A stretch of 64,000 bases of DNA, from positions 265,347 to 329,346 of the forward strand of contig NZ_JACHXU010000002.1 in assembly GCF_014192335.1 (NCBI RefSeq). The letters are read 5' to 3'. Made by a program: the position numbers and the translations under genes. The number at the start of each line of letters is the position of its first letter. The stretch's first letter is position 1. Under the pieces are notes generated by a model. The model worked only from the letters and a program-made list of their open reading frames with translations. It searched no databases and was not told the origin of the DNA. Positions 48,678 to 57,275 of the stretch are shown one piece after another. Source of the stretch: Aporhodopirellula rubra. GTDB lineage: Bacteria > Planctomycetota > Planctomycetia > Pirellulales > Pirellulaceae.

Positions 48678-48911
48678 ATGGCAAAGATTGAAACCCTCGT
48701 CGCGCGGCCGGTCGAACCGGCAGCGGCTTACGACAACGCTCACCAGATTGCTCGCGACCTTTTGCAACACATCGAGTTGCAACTAGACCGAATGATTAGG
48801 CCCGACAACAAGGCCTTGCGATGGACGCACGTGCGAGCGTTGAACTTGGTCAACGCTCAACTTTCTGAGGTCGCCGCGCTGGTTGACGAAACCAACAACG
48901 CTCGCAACTAG
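48678..48911 (+). CDS. Small helical phage protein
   Basis: A 77-residue helical protein (MAKIETLVARPVEPAAAYDNAHQIARDLLQHIELQLDRMI...), with a GGAGAAAC site. It is followed after 11 bases by the DUF4314 gene. Confidence 0.7.
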   Translation: MAKIETLVARPVEPAAAYDNAHQIARDLLQHIELQLDRMIRPDNKALRWTHVRALNLVNAQLSEVAALVDETNNARN

Positions 48912-48922
48912 GAATTGAAACT

Positions 48923-49138
48923 ATGACAACGAACCTCAAGGTGGGCGATCGCGTGCGGCTGATTTCCATGACCGACGACCCTGATCCGATTCCCGCCGGC
49001 ACCATCGGAACGGTGGCCGGCGTCTATCCGCATAGCGATTGGACGCAAGTCGATGTCGATTGGGACGGCGGCCGGTCGCTGATGCTTTCCATTCCTCCGG
49101 ACGTCGTCAAGCGACTGCCGGCCGACAAAACGAACTAA
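48923..49138 (+). CDS. DUF4314 domain protein
   Basis: 71 residues with the DUF4314 (SH3-like beta-barrel) core: KVGDRVRLISMTDDPDPIPAGTIGTVAGV, then WTQVDVDWDGGRSLML. The domain is widespread in phage and mobile DNA with unknown function. It is cotranscribed with its neighbours. Confidence 0.88.
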   Translation: MTTNLKVGDRVRLISMTDDPDPIPAGTIGTVAGVYPHSDWTQVDVDWDGGRSLMLSIPPDVVKRLPADKTN

Positions 49139-49150
49139 GGATCAACCACC

Positions 49151-49471
49151 ATGTCCACACGAGCGACGATCGCCGTCCGCCGCGCCGACCGAACGTATGC
49201 AGCGGTCTACCTTCACTACGATGGCTACCCCGAACACACCGGAGCACTTTTGATGGCCAACTACCAAACGACCGAAGAAGCAGAAACCTTGATCGACGGC
49301 GGCGACATCCGCTGCTTGGACGCCGAAATGGGAGAGGCCGAGCGTTTTGCCGACGGTGACCCTCCAGCGATGTTGCCAACGCACGATTCGCTGTTGGACT
49401 TCGCAAGGAACAGCGGTGCTCAGTTCGTCTATGTCTTTGACGACGGAGCTTGGTCCTACAAGGAACTCTAG
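49151..49471 (+). CDS. Phage protein of unknown function
   Basis: 106 residues: MSTRATIAVRRADRTYAAVYLHYDGYPEHTGALLMANYQ, then HDSLLDFARNSGAQFVYVFDDGAW. The HYDGYPEH motif is typical of a small conserved family in phages and mobile elements. It starts 12 bases after the DUF4314 stop and converges with the QueF-like gene. Confidence 0.72.
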   Translation: MSTRATIAVRRADRTYAAVYLHYDGYPEHTGALLMANYQTTEEAETLIDGGDIRCLDAEMGEAERFADGDPPAMLPTHDSLLDFARNSGAQFVYVFDDGAWSYKEL

Positions 49472-49528
49472 CCACGAATAATCTCCTTACCTCATTTCTG
49501 TGAATAGTCATCTCACGAGACCTATTGA

Positions 49529-49816
49529 CTATGAGGATGCCGAGAACGCGGGGTCGGCATGAGCCTCCAGTCGCACGACTGTTTCGCAGTTCTGTCCGTG
49601 CCGACCGATCACCTCGACGGTGCAATGAGCCGGCAGAGTCGTTCGCAACTCCTTTGCGATATCCTCTTGGCAGATCGCTTTCCCACGAACGAAATCGGCC
49701 ATCTCCTCGATATCCTCGACCCGGACGAAGCGATCGGTAGTGACTCGTAGCGTGTAGTAATCCCAGACACCGTTGATGGGACATCGCCCATGAATCGTCG
49801 TTTCATGCGTATTCAT
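49529..49816 (-). CDS. QueF-like T-fold protein
   Basis: 95 residues. CPINGVWD keeps the C-P-x-x-G-x-x-D spacing of the QueF active site (catalytic Cys and Asp), and QEDIAKELRTTL supplies a glutamate in the place of the substrate-binding Glu. QueF reduces preQ0 to preQ1. The protein is shorter than free-living QueF. It overlaps the DpdA-like gene by four bases, which points to a base-modification pathway using 7-deazaguanine; activity is not shown. Confidence 0.65.
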   Translation of the reverse strand: MNTHETTIHGRCPINGVWDYYTLRVTTDRFVRVEDIEEMADFVRGKAICQEDIAKELRTTLPAHCTVEVIGRHGQNCETVVRLEAHADPAFSASS

Positions 49817-50571
49817 TCTGCTTCCAGTTCAAAAAGAGTTTGAGTTTCAGTGACGGGTGTCCAAACGCTTGGTGAGCGTGTGGCTTCAATTCTCGATGCG
49901 ATCACTTCGCGCCGTTGCGCCTGCGTAGGTGGCTTGTACATTCCGAAACGAGCGAGCAGTTGGCTGTTTTGAGCAACGTTGGTGCTGTCGGCGGAATGGA
50001 ATGGATAGCGAGCTACGATTGCCGGATCCAACATGCGTAGTCCGTGCAGTTTTGCTCTTGGCATACCATGCTCATCGCACAGAACACTCATCGCGTCAGA
50101 CATGCGGCGATTCCAAATCTCGCTCCTCGGTTTGGAGTACTGACCGCTGCTTCCGAGAGCGACGACCGACCATTCTTCGGCAAGCTTTTCCAGTCGCTGG
50201 AGCGATTCATTCAGGTGCCAAACGGGAACCCCAAAACGTCCCACCGCTGAACAGCGAAATTCTTCAACTAGCCGATCGTTCTCCTCTTCAGTACCGTCGA
50301 TGACATCCGGTATGAACGCGAAGTCGAAACGCGGATTGCGACACCACGCTTCTACCCATGCGTGGTACGATGCCCAGTCAGCGATTGTCTTGCCTGTTTT
50401 CCACGCTGAAAAGGCACCATTGTCGAGGCAAAAACCAGTGCTGGCCTCAGCAACGATTGGCAAGTCTTCCTCACGCCCAAATGGCACCAAGAAATGCCGG
50501 TTACCAGTAGCGATAAAGCGTGCAACCGAGTCGCGAGTTCCTCCCAGCGGAGTACCGTGGTAATGTCGCAT
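49813..50571 (-). CDS. DpdA-like 7-deazaguanine DNA transglycosylase
   Basis: 252 residues. FDNGAFSAWKTG-type residues (LDNGAFSAWKTGKTI), FAFIPDVIDG, VALGSSGQYS and KLHGLRMLDPAIVARYPFHSADSTN follow the order of a tRNA-guanine-transglycosylase-like TIM barrel and match DpdA family proteins of phages, which exchange guanine in DNA for a 7-deazaguanine base. Partners are the overlapping QueF-like gene and the upstream ParB-methyltransferase, seven bases away. The zinc cysteines of tRNA enzymes are absent, as in phage DpdA. Assignment is from memory of the family, so moderate confidence. Confidence 0.62.
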   Translation of the reverse strand: MRHYHGTPLGGTRDSVARFIATGNRHFLVPFGREEDLPIVAEASTGFCLDNGAFSAWKTGKTIADWASYHAWVEAWCRNPRFDFAFIPDVIDGTEEENDRLVEEFRCSAVGRFGVPVWHLNESLQRLEKLAEEWSVVALGSSGQYSKPRSEIWNRRMSDAMSVLCDEHGMPRAKLHGLRMLDPAIVARYPFHSADSTNVAQNSQLLARFGMYKPPTQAQRREVIASRIEATRSPSVWTPVTETQTLFELEAE

Positions 50572-50578
50572 TGGCTGG

Positions 50579-51889
50579 CTACCGCATTCTCTCCTCTCGC
50601 TGTTTCATCGCGATCGGTGATTTGCCGGTGCGTTCCAATACTGCCGGCTTGCCAGTGAAACGTTGGTAGCGATCGACGATCACGTCGCAGTACGGTGGAT
50701 CCAGTTCCATCAAGAACGCCTTGCGTCCAGTTTGCTCGGCCGCGATCAGGGTCGAACCGCTGCCGCCAAACAAGTCCAGCACGTTCTCGCCCTTGCGGCT
50801 TGAGTACTGCATCGCCGTCACCGCAAGTTCTGCCGGCTTGCCGGTAAGATGCTCCAACTGTTGCGGCGGGATCTTCTTGACGTGCCAAAGGTCGGTTGCG
50901 TTGTTTGGTCCGAAGAACTTGTGGCCGGCTCCTTCACGCCAACCGTAAAACGCCCATTCGTGTCCCGACATAAAATCTTTTCGATTGATGACCGGGTGCA
51001 TCTTGTCCCAGATGATCGTTTGCGACAGATACAGCCCACTGGCCGCCAACGCCGGCGGGTAACAGCCGATGTTGGAGAAGCCGCCCCAGATGTAGAAGCA
51101 GCGTCCGGGTTGCAACACGCGGCCGATGTTGCCGAACCAGGCTGAGAGCAGTGATGCGAACTCCGCATCGCTGACTTTGTCATTTGCAAGGACTCGATCC
51201 TTGGCCCGCATCTTCTTCTCGCCGGCTTTGCTTTTGCCTTCGCCGGCAGGGAACGAACTGTTGCCGGCCGCGATCGCGTTCTTGCTTCGCGGTTCGACGT
51301 TGACGTTGTACGGCGGATCAGTATTCACCATGTGAATCTTTGCGCCGGCGAGCAACCGATCGACGTCGTCGGCATTCGACGAATCACCGCAAAGCAATCG
51401 GTGGTCTCCGAGGATCCAAACATCACCGAGTTGCGTCACTGCTTCGTCCGGCGGCTCCGGCACGTCTTCGGGATCGGTCAGACCTTGTGTGACGCCGGGA
51501 TCAAGCAGCTTGGCGAGTTCGTCATCGTTGAACCCGAGCAACTCGCAATCGAAACCCGATTGCTGCAGCTCACCGATTTCGATGGGCAGCAAGTCCCAAT
51601 CCCACTCGGCGTTCTCGCCAGTTCGATTGTCGGCGATCCGGTACGCCTTCACCGCTTCGGGTTCGAGGTCCGTTGCGACGTGCACGGGAACTTCGGTCAG
51701 CCCGAGCTTCTTCGCAGCTTTGAACCGCGTATGGCCGACGATGATGACACCATCGGTATCGACAACGATTGGCTGACGAAATCCAAACTCGTTGATCGAG
51801 AGGATGACGGCATCCACGGCATCGTCATTGATGCGAGGGTTGTTCTCGTAAGGCTTGATCCGATCAAGCGACCACATTTCGACCTGCAT
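50579..51889 (-). CDS. ParB-domain DNA methyltransferase
   Basis: 436 residues. The N-terminal 1-95 is a ParB/Srx-like nuclease domain (IKPYENNPRINDDAVDAVILSINEFGFRQPIVVD and IIVGHTRFKAAKKLG). From about 150, a DNA amino-methyltransferase has the catalytic DPPY in MVNTDPPYNVN and the SAM-binding LDLFGGSGSTLIAAEQTGRKAF near the C terminus (beta class). Such fusions are common in phages and prophages and protect DNA from restriction. The ATG at 51889 is used with AAAGGA ahead; a TTG six codons upstream is also open. Confidence 0.93.
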   Translation of the reverse strand: MQVEMWSLDRIKPYENNPRINDDAVDAVILSINEFGFRQPIVVDTDGVIIVGHTRFKAAKKLGLTEVPVHVATDLEPEAVKAYRIADNRTGENAEWDWDLLPIEIGELQQSGFDCELLGFNDDELAKLLDPGVTQGLTDPEDVPEPPDEAVTQLGDVWILGDHRLLCGDSSNADDVDRLLAGAKIHMVNTDPPYNVNVEPRSKNAIAAGNSSFPAGEGKSKAGEKKMRAKDRVLANDKVSDAEFASLLSAWFGNIGRVLQPGRCFYIWGGFSNIGCYPPALAASGLYLSQTIIWDKMHPVINRKDFMSGHEWAFYGWREGAGHKFFGPNNATDLWHVKKIPPQQLEHLTGKPAELAVTAMQYSSRKGENVLDLFGGSGSTLIAAEQTGRKAFLMELDPPYCDVIVDRYQRFTGKPAVLERTGKSPIAMKQREERMR

Positions 51890-52364
51890 GGCAGCGTCCT
51901 TTTCCAAAGGTGAAGAAGCGGAAAAGGTTCGGTCGTTCGCTGGTTGGTTGGGTGGATGGCTGGTGATCCGATGCGCTGAAACACACGCTAAATTTCATTC
52001 GGACAGATAAAACAAACTGTGTCTAATAAGGCTGCTGTTCCCGTAGCCCTGACCAGATACACGATCGGCCGGGAGTACCTAAACGCCTTGCCGGCGGTCC
52101 GTCAGGACAATCCTTCCCTCGAATCCTTCCCCAGCCCCGTGCGAGGGCTGGCGGTCGGGAGTTTGGTCATTGCGGGCATGAGCGGGGGAACAGGGGAAGT
52201 ATTCGTAGAAAGAGAGAGATTGTTCCTATATTTGTTAGTCAAACGTCCTTTGAAATCCTTCTCGAATCCTTCCCCAACGCAGGGGAAGGTTTGGGAACGA
52301 TTCGTTGCTTTCGGGTCGAATCCTTCTCTATTTGGAGAAGGATTGGGAAGCGGCGGTGAAGGTT
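51890..52364. other. Intergenic region with clustered hairpin repeats
   Basis: No gene supported. It contains several purine/pyrimidine-rich hairpins: 52268-52289 (CCTTCCCC/GGGGAAGG), 52319-52344 (AATCCTTCTC/GAGAAGGATT), and a related CCTTCCC... unit near 52111-52145. The last palindrome ends 20 bases from the stop of the primase gene and probably serves as its terminator. The units look like members of one interspersed repeat family. Confidence 0.55.
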
Positions 52365-54542
52365 TCATTCGGCAACGACTCGCTGGAAGCCGCTCGCGGT
52401 CTTGGTCGCTGTTGGCATGGTGACGGGTTCGATCTCGCCTTGTTGCACGAGCGTCAAAATGATCTGGTCCAGGTCGGCGGCTTTGCACTTCATGTATTTG
52501 AGAATGTGTTGTCGTTGCATTCGCTGTTCGGGTTGCTCGCCCAGCCGTTTGAGCAGCTTCAAGCACTCGGCATGAAACGGGTTCTCGGCGACGTGAACGG
52601 ATGCGAGATACAGTTGCCTGCGGGTTTGATGCATCGCGAACTCGGTCGCCCACTCGACTGCGGGAAATCCAATCAGCGGTTCGATGTGGTTCTCGCTGCA
52701 CGCATAGATCAATGCCAGCTTCTTGGCGTGTTCGCACGTACGACTCCATGCCGTACGTGCGACCTCATCGAGCGCCTCTTCCGCTGCGTTGTATTCGTTC
52801 TCAGTCATCAACCGCAGTTTGTCGATCGCTTCGGCAGCGTCTGGCGTGGCTTGCACCACGAGCGGCTTGGGGTGGAAGTTCAGGAAATTGCCCGTGCCAG
52901 GCTCGAAGTCGGCCCACCACTTTGCAATGTCCAGAATCTCCTCGGGCAGGTCACGTGCAGACCCCGGCGATTGGCCTGAGCCACGTTTGCCGACGTCGAT
53001 GATGTTGAGGCGTGCGAAAAAGCCATTCGTGAGCATTCGCTTCGACAGCGATTCGTAGAAATACTGAGGCGTCGCGGTTCCGAATAGCGTCAAGTGTGGT
53101 TGGTCGACGTGGATCGCGTCTTTCTGATTCGCTTTGACTCGAATCGGATAGACGTCACCGGCTGACGTGTACAGCGTGAGCAGAATATTGGGGATCGACT
53201 CGCGGCTGTTTTCGCGGTCGAGATTGATTTGGCGTAGCACCCCGTCCATCTCGTCATTTTGAAACAGCATTCGGCCAGTGCGGACGAGGGCGTCTTGAAT
53301 GCCTTCGCCGGATGCAAATTTGTCGCCCAAGGATGCGGACATACCGATTTGAAACAGAATCTGTGAGTTGACTTTGCGAGGAAACTCCTTGCCGGTCCCG
53401 CTGCTGGCGAGAGCGAGAAGATACAGATTCGTTCGCAGGTCACCCGACGTGCAGACCTTTCGACCAGCGAGAAACGATTGAAGTGCCATCGCACCGCAAA
53501 ACGCGAGGCCGATATTCGGGTAGGGAGCATTCGCGAGCGTGAAGTCCATGACTCGGCGGACGAAGCCAGGCACGTTGAATAGTCGCTCTGGTAGTTGTCC
53601 GGGATCGGGCGTTGTTTCGGCCGGCGGAGGCTGAGCAGAAACCGCGGGTTGAGCATTTCCGACCATGAACCGGCTTAGGTCCACATCGTTGTCGATCGGC
53701 TCGATCGGACCATCGTCACGAAGCCAGCCGAATGGGCGATCGTGCGGTTTCGTTGCTGCTTGGTTGACCTTGTGTTGCAGTTCCTTGTCGGACCAAGGCG
53801 GGCTGCAGCGTGGGTTGTAGTGATTGGTCAGAATCGCGAGCGACACTGCCGGATCGAGGCCGAAACCGTGGACGAGCGCCGTCGCGGCGGCATAGGTTTG
53901 CGAGTGACCGCCACTACCGGCGATCGCTGGCGGCATCGCGTTCAAGTAGGCAACCGCCCGGGATTCCACGTCGTTGCCCACACGAGGCGACTGTGGCGGC
54001 AACGTGGCGATTTGGTGCGATGGCTTCGCTGTTCCACGCCGATGGACGACAGCCTCAGCGAGTGCTTTGACGCACGCTGCCAACATGAGAGAGGGAGCGG
54101 GGGCCGGCTCGCCATCGAGCGTTTCGTAAACTTCACCGTCGGGATGGATACTTGGCCCGACGACGGTTTGCGTTCCGGTTGAACGCAATTCGACGATCAT
54201 CGAGCCATCGCTCGGATCAGTATGCTTTTCAGTCGTAGCGCCAACCGCGATGTACCAACGATGGGATCGTGGGGCTGACGGCCGGCCCGTGATCGCTGGC
54301 GTTGGTGGCAGGTATTGATCGGCAAGCTCGATCGCCTCGTCGCAATCGAGGTCAACATCGACGAGCCATCCCGCAGGCTCGCCAAGGATGATTCCGATAT
54401 TGCCTTGATCGGGAAAGACCTCCGGGTTCAATCGAAGATTCGTCCAATCGCGACGTGCCGGTGACTTTGATCGCGGGCGCAGCGGCACGCAGTACCAGCC
54501 ACGCTGACGATAGATCGCAACCTGCTCCCGCACATCGGCCAT
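52365..54542 (-). CDS. Primase-polymerase / DUF3987-type replication protein
   Basis: 725 residues. Residues 1-165 are a Prim-Pol (bifunctional primase/polymerase) domain: YRQRGWYCVPLRPRSKSP, WLVDVDLDCDEAIEL with catalytic acids, and SHRWYIAVG. From about 280 to 640 there is a DUF3987-like ATPase region: SSGTGKEFPRKVNSQI is the Walker A area, then NDEMDGVLRQINLD and TLYTSAGDVYPIR. A C-terminal winged-helix-like tail follows. It overlaps the helicase stop by one base (TGATG). This is the likely replication initiator of the element. Confidence 0.85.
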   Translation of the reverse strand: MADVREQVAIYRQRGWYCVPLRPRSKSPARRDWTNLRLNPEVFPDQGNIGIILGEPAGWLVDVDLDCDEAIELADQYLPPTPAITGRPSAPRSHRWYIAVGATTEKHTDPSDGSMIVELRSTGTQTVVGPSIHPDGEVYETLDGEPAPAPSLMLAACVKALAEAVVHRRGTAKPSHQIATLPPQSPRVGNDVESRAVAYLNAMPPAIAGSGGHSQTYAAATALVHGFGLDPAVSLAILTNHYNPRCSPPWSDKELQHKVNQAATKPHDRPFGWLRDDGPIEPIDNDVDLSRFMVGNAQPAVSAQPPPAETTPDPGQLPERLFNVPGFVRRVMDFTLANAPYPNIGLAFCGAMALQSFLAGRKVCTSGDLRTNLYLLALASSGTGKEFPRKVNSQILFQIGMSASLGDKFASGEGIQDALVRTGRMLFQNDEMDGVLRQINLDRENSRESIPNILLTLYTSAGDVYPIRVKANQKDAIHVDQPHLTLFGTATPQYFYESLSKRMLTNGFFARLNIIDVGKRGSGQSPGSARDLPEEILDIAKWWADFEPGTGNFLNFHPKPLVVQATPDAAEAIDKLRLMTENEYNAAEEALDEVARTAWSRTCEHAKKLALIYACSENHIEPLIGFPAVEWATEFAMHQTRRQLYLASVHVAENPFHAECLKLLKRLGEQPEQRMQRQHILKYMKCKAADLDQIILTLVQQGEIEPVTMPTATKTASGFQRVVAE

Positions 54543-56203
54543 CAAAAGGGTGCCTCTTCCAATGCGGCGTTTGGAATCTCACCGAGCTTCTGTTTAATGA
54601 TGCGATCGTATTTTTGGCCCGCGATTGATCGGACCGTGAGTGTTTCGGCTGGTGCGAGCAAACCTGAATCGGCAATGTCGATCGCTTCTTCCGCGTTCGT
54701 TGGACACGGATCGAGACAGCGGTCACGCCACCACGCTTCGGCTTTGCGTCGGGCGTAGCCAGAATGCTCGATGCAGACGAATTCGCTCTGCCACTTGTCC
54801 AGGCCGATCATGTAGTCGACTCGCAAACAGCGAGGTGCGTCTTCGTCGGCGTCACGTTTTCGGTGGATGCGATAGATGATGTCTTGGACTTCGTATTCGA
54901 CGTCGGTGACTTCACCGGACAACACTCCGGCCTCGCTAGCCTCAGAATCGTGGGCTTCTCGCTGCCGTGGTGGAAACGGATGACCGCATTCGGGACAGCT
55001 TGCATAGCCGCACGCGACCAAGGCGTGACACTTCTCGCACTCCTTTGCAGGTGCTTCTTGATCGGGTCGTTTGGCTTTGTCCTTCGGTTTGATTTGGTCA
55101 ATCGGACCGTGGCGTTCGATGTTGCCGCCGAAATCGAGAACGAGACAGTCTTGTTTGTCCGGATGCAAACGAAAACCGCGGCCGACGCATTGGTAGAGCA
55201 ACCCAGGTGACATCGTGGGACGCAGCATCACCACGCAATCGACTCGGGGTGCGTCAAATCCGGTGGTGAGCACGTTCACGTTGCAGAGGAAACGAAGCGG
55301 TTCGTTTTCAATTAGCGTGGTCGGAGCATCGCCGCGAAAGCGAGCCAATAATTCGTCTCGCTCGGTGGCCGGTGTCTCGCCAGTGACGAAACCGCACTCG
55401 ATACCGTGGTTCTGCTGCAACACCTCGACGACACGCTGCCCGTGTGCGACGGACGACGCGAAGATCAACACGGCCCGCCGATCGGCCGAAAGTTCCACGA
55501 TCTCGGCACACGCGGCCGACACGAGGGCATCGTCGTTAACCAGTGATTCCACTTCTTCGCTGACGAACTCGCCGGCGCGGATGTGCAGACCGCCAAAATC
55601 GGCTCGGTGGACGCCGGCTTTGGATACGAGAGGGCTGAGGTAGCCATCGCGAATCAATTCCTTGATGCCGATCTCGTAGCAGACTTGGTTGAGAAAATGA
55701 TCCTTGGAGCAGATCATGCCTGAATCGAGGCGGAACGGAGTGGCAGTTAATCCGATGACGCGAACGTGCGGATTGATGACCTTGCAGTCGGCCAGGAACT
55801 GCCGATACATGCCGTCGCCCTTCTTTGAAATCAGATGGGCTTCGTCCACGACGATCAGATCAAACGGATCGAGGTCACACGCTCGTTTGTAGATGCTCTG
55901 AATGCCGGCAACTAGTACAGACGTGTTCGTATCGCGTTTTTTCAATCCCGCAGAATACAGCCCGACCTTGATTTCCGAACACAGTCGGCGAACCTTGTCG
56001 GCGTTCTGTTCGAGCAGCTCTTTGACGTGAGCCAAGATCAATACGCGACCGTTCCATTGCGTGACAGCGTCGGATGCAATCTGTGCTAGCACGAGACTCT
56101 TGCCTGCACCCGTTGGCAAAACGGCAACGGGATTGTCGTCGCGGTTGCGAAGGTGATCGTAGACCGCATCGACTGCGGCTTGTTGGTAGGAACGCAGCTT
56201 CAT
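54542..56203 (-). CDS. SF2 DEAD/DEAH-type helicase with zinc finger
   Basis: 553 residues. The motifs are in order: Q/I (PVAVLPTGAGKSLVLAQIA), II (DLIVVDEAHLI), III (VIGLTATPFR), V (LTTGFDAPRVDC) and VI (QCVGRGFRLHP). From about 385, CEKCHALVACGYASCPECGHPFPPRQ is a treble-clef-like zinc ribbon that could bind DNA. It resembles phage UvsW/RecG-like helicases found next to Prim-Pol genes. Both ends overlap neighbours by a few bases, so the replication genes are one coupled unit. Confidence 0.9.
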   Translation of the reverse strand: MKLRSYQQAAVDAVYDHLRNRDDNPVAVLPTGAGKSLVLAQIASDAVTQWNGRVLILAHVKELLEQNADKVRRLCSEIKVGLYSAGLKKRDTNTSVLVAGIQSIYKRACDLDPFDLIVVDEAHLISKKGDGMYRQFLADCKVINPHVRVIGLTATPFRLDSGMICSKDHFLNQVCYEIGIKELIRDGYLSPLVSKAGVHRADFGGLHIRAGEFVSEEVESLVNDDALVSAACAEIVELSADRRAVLIFASSVAHGQRVVEVLQQNHGIECGFVTGETPATERDELLARFRGDAPTTLIENEPLRFLCNVNVLTTGFDAPRVDCVVMLRPTMSPGLLYQCVGRGFRLHPDKQDCLVLDFGGNIERHGPIDQIKPKDKAKRPDQEAPAKECEKCHALVACGYASCPECGHPFPPRQREAHDSEASEAGVLSGEVTDVEYEVQDIIYRIHRKRDADEDAPRCLRVDYMIGLDKWQSEFVCIEHSGYARRKAEAWWRDRCLDPCPTNAEEAIDIADSGLLAPAETLTVRSIAGQKYDRIIKQKLGEIPNAALEEAPF

Positions 56204-56721
56204 GTTATCCGCGCTCCATTGCGATATTTACGACCACGAGCGATCGGGACGAACCCGGTAAGGCGACTTCGCCAACGCGTGCATTCCTCGCAGAGTCGAT
56301 TGCCTGGGCCGAGCGAATAGAACTCGTCATCGCAGCGAAGACAGAATCGGTATCCAGGCTCGCCCAGCTTTGCCGGCACGCGACGGACGATGACCTCGGT
56401 TCGTGGGCATTCCGTTTCCGGATCGAACTTTTCGACCGTCAATCGAACGATCTGACTGTCGTCGTCATACGCTCCGCCAGCTTGCAACGCATCGAGCAAC
56501 GCCTTGAGTGAATTGTCCACGTCGCGGCGACGCCGATCCGCTGGTATCAGGCGAATATCAACGATCAAGTCGCCATCGTGCTTCCTCACCTTTTGATGCT
56601 TCATCAGACTGCGAACCGTCGAACGGTACTCGCGACCTTCTTTACTGACGAGCACGCGGGTGCCGACGTGTCGCCAGTAGCGATTGACTGAGGGAGGAAA
56701 CGGAAGTTGCAGTCGCAGCAT
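56200..56721 (-). CDS. RusA-like Holliday junction resolvase
   Basis: 173 residues. The N-terminal 125 residues are a RusA domain: LQLPFPPSVNRYWRHVGTRVLVSKEGREY, then DIRLIPADRRRRDVDNSLKALLDALQAGGAYDDDSQI with the conserved Asp residues (RDVDN, DDDSQI) that bind metal. The C-terminal extension (CLRCDDEFYSLGPGNRLCEEC) is an unusual zinc finger not present in typical RusA. It resolves recombination intermediates during phage replication. Confidence 0.9.
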   Translation of the reverse strand: MLRLQLPFPPSVNRYWRHVGTRVLVSKEGREYRSTVRSLMKHQKVRKHDGDLIVDIRLIPADRRRRDVDNSLKALLDALQAGGAYDDDSQIVRLTVEKFDPETECPRTEVIVRRVPAKLGEPGYRFCLRCDDEFYSLGPGNRLCEECTRWRSRLTGFVPIARGRKYRNGARIT

Positions 56722-56814
56722 GATGTATCACTTGGAATAGATCGGCAGACAAAAAAACAGCCGACCGGAATTGGGAGGCCGGCCGGCTGTCGGGCTTGGA
56801 AACGGTGACCGAGA

Positions 56815-57273
56815 TCAACGTTTCCAAGGGGCGTCCGTGCCGCTGACTTGCGACGCGGCAATCGGCTGAGCGACGGCGTCCTTCTTCGAGTAGCCCTTCA
56901 CCTCGTTTTGCAACTCGCCCGTGTCGTTGCGGCGTTTGACTCGCACGTGAATCACGCATGGCAAGTTGTGTAAGTCCGCCGAGTCGGTTGGCACCAAGAC
57001 GCCAACCGACCGGCAGATCGCAGACAACTCCCGCCGGGCAATTTCCACCGCGGTCGCGTTGGGGTTGTCGAGGTTGAGACGCACCCAGAGAAGACGGTTT
57101 GCGTACTCACCCTCCACGATCTGAAACGTCAACTGCAGGTAGTTGCCCGTGCCAGATTTCGTGGGTTTCATTTCGCTGTCGGTGATGACAGCGATGTACT
57201 TGCCAGAGGGGATCGGTTCGAGTTCGTCGGCTGGTTCGACAGTGTTGGCATCAAAGCCGTTGAGGTTCGCCAT
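56815..57273 (-). CDS. DUF669 single-stranded-DNA-binding-type protein
   Basis: 152 residues of the DUF669 family: FDANTVEPADELEPIPSGKYIAVITDSEMKPTKSGTGNYLQLTFQIVEGEYANRLLWVRLNLDNPN, then ELSAICRSVGV and VHVRVKRRNDTGELQNEVKGYSK. DUF669 proteins are thought to be SSB-like and occur next to Sak4-type ATPases, as here. Confidence 0.9.
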   Translation of the reverse strand: MANLNGFDANTVEPADELEPIPSGKYIAVITDSEMKPTKSGTGNYLQLTFQIVEGEYANRLLWVRLNLDNPNATAVEIARRELSAICRSVGVLVPTDSADLHNLPCVIHVRVKRRNDTGELQNEVKGYSKKDAVAQPIAASQVSGTDAPWKR

Positions 57274-57275
57274 GG

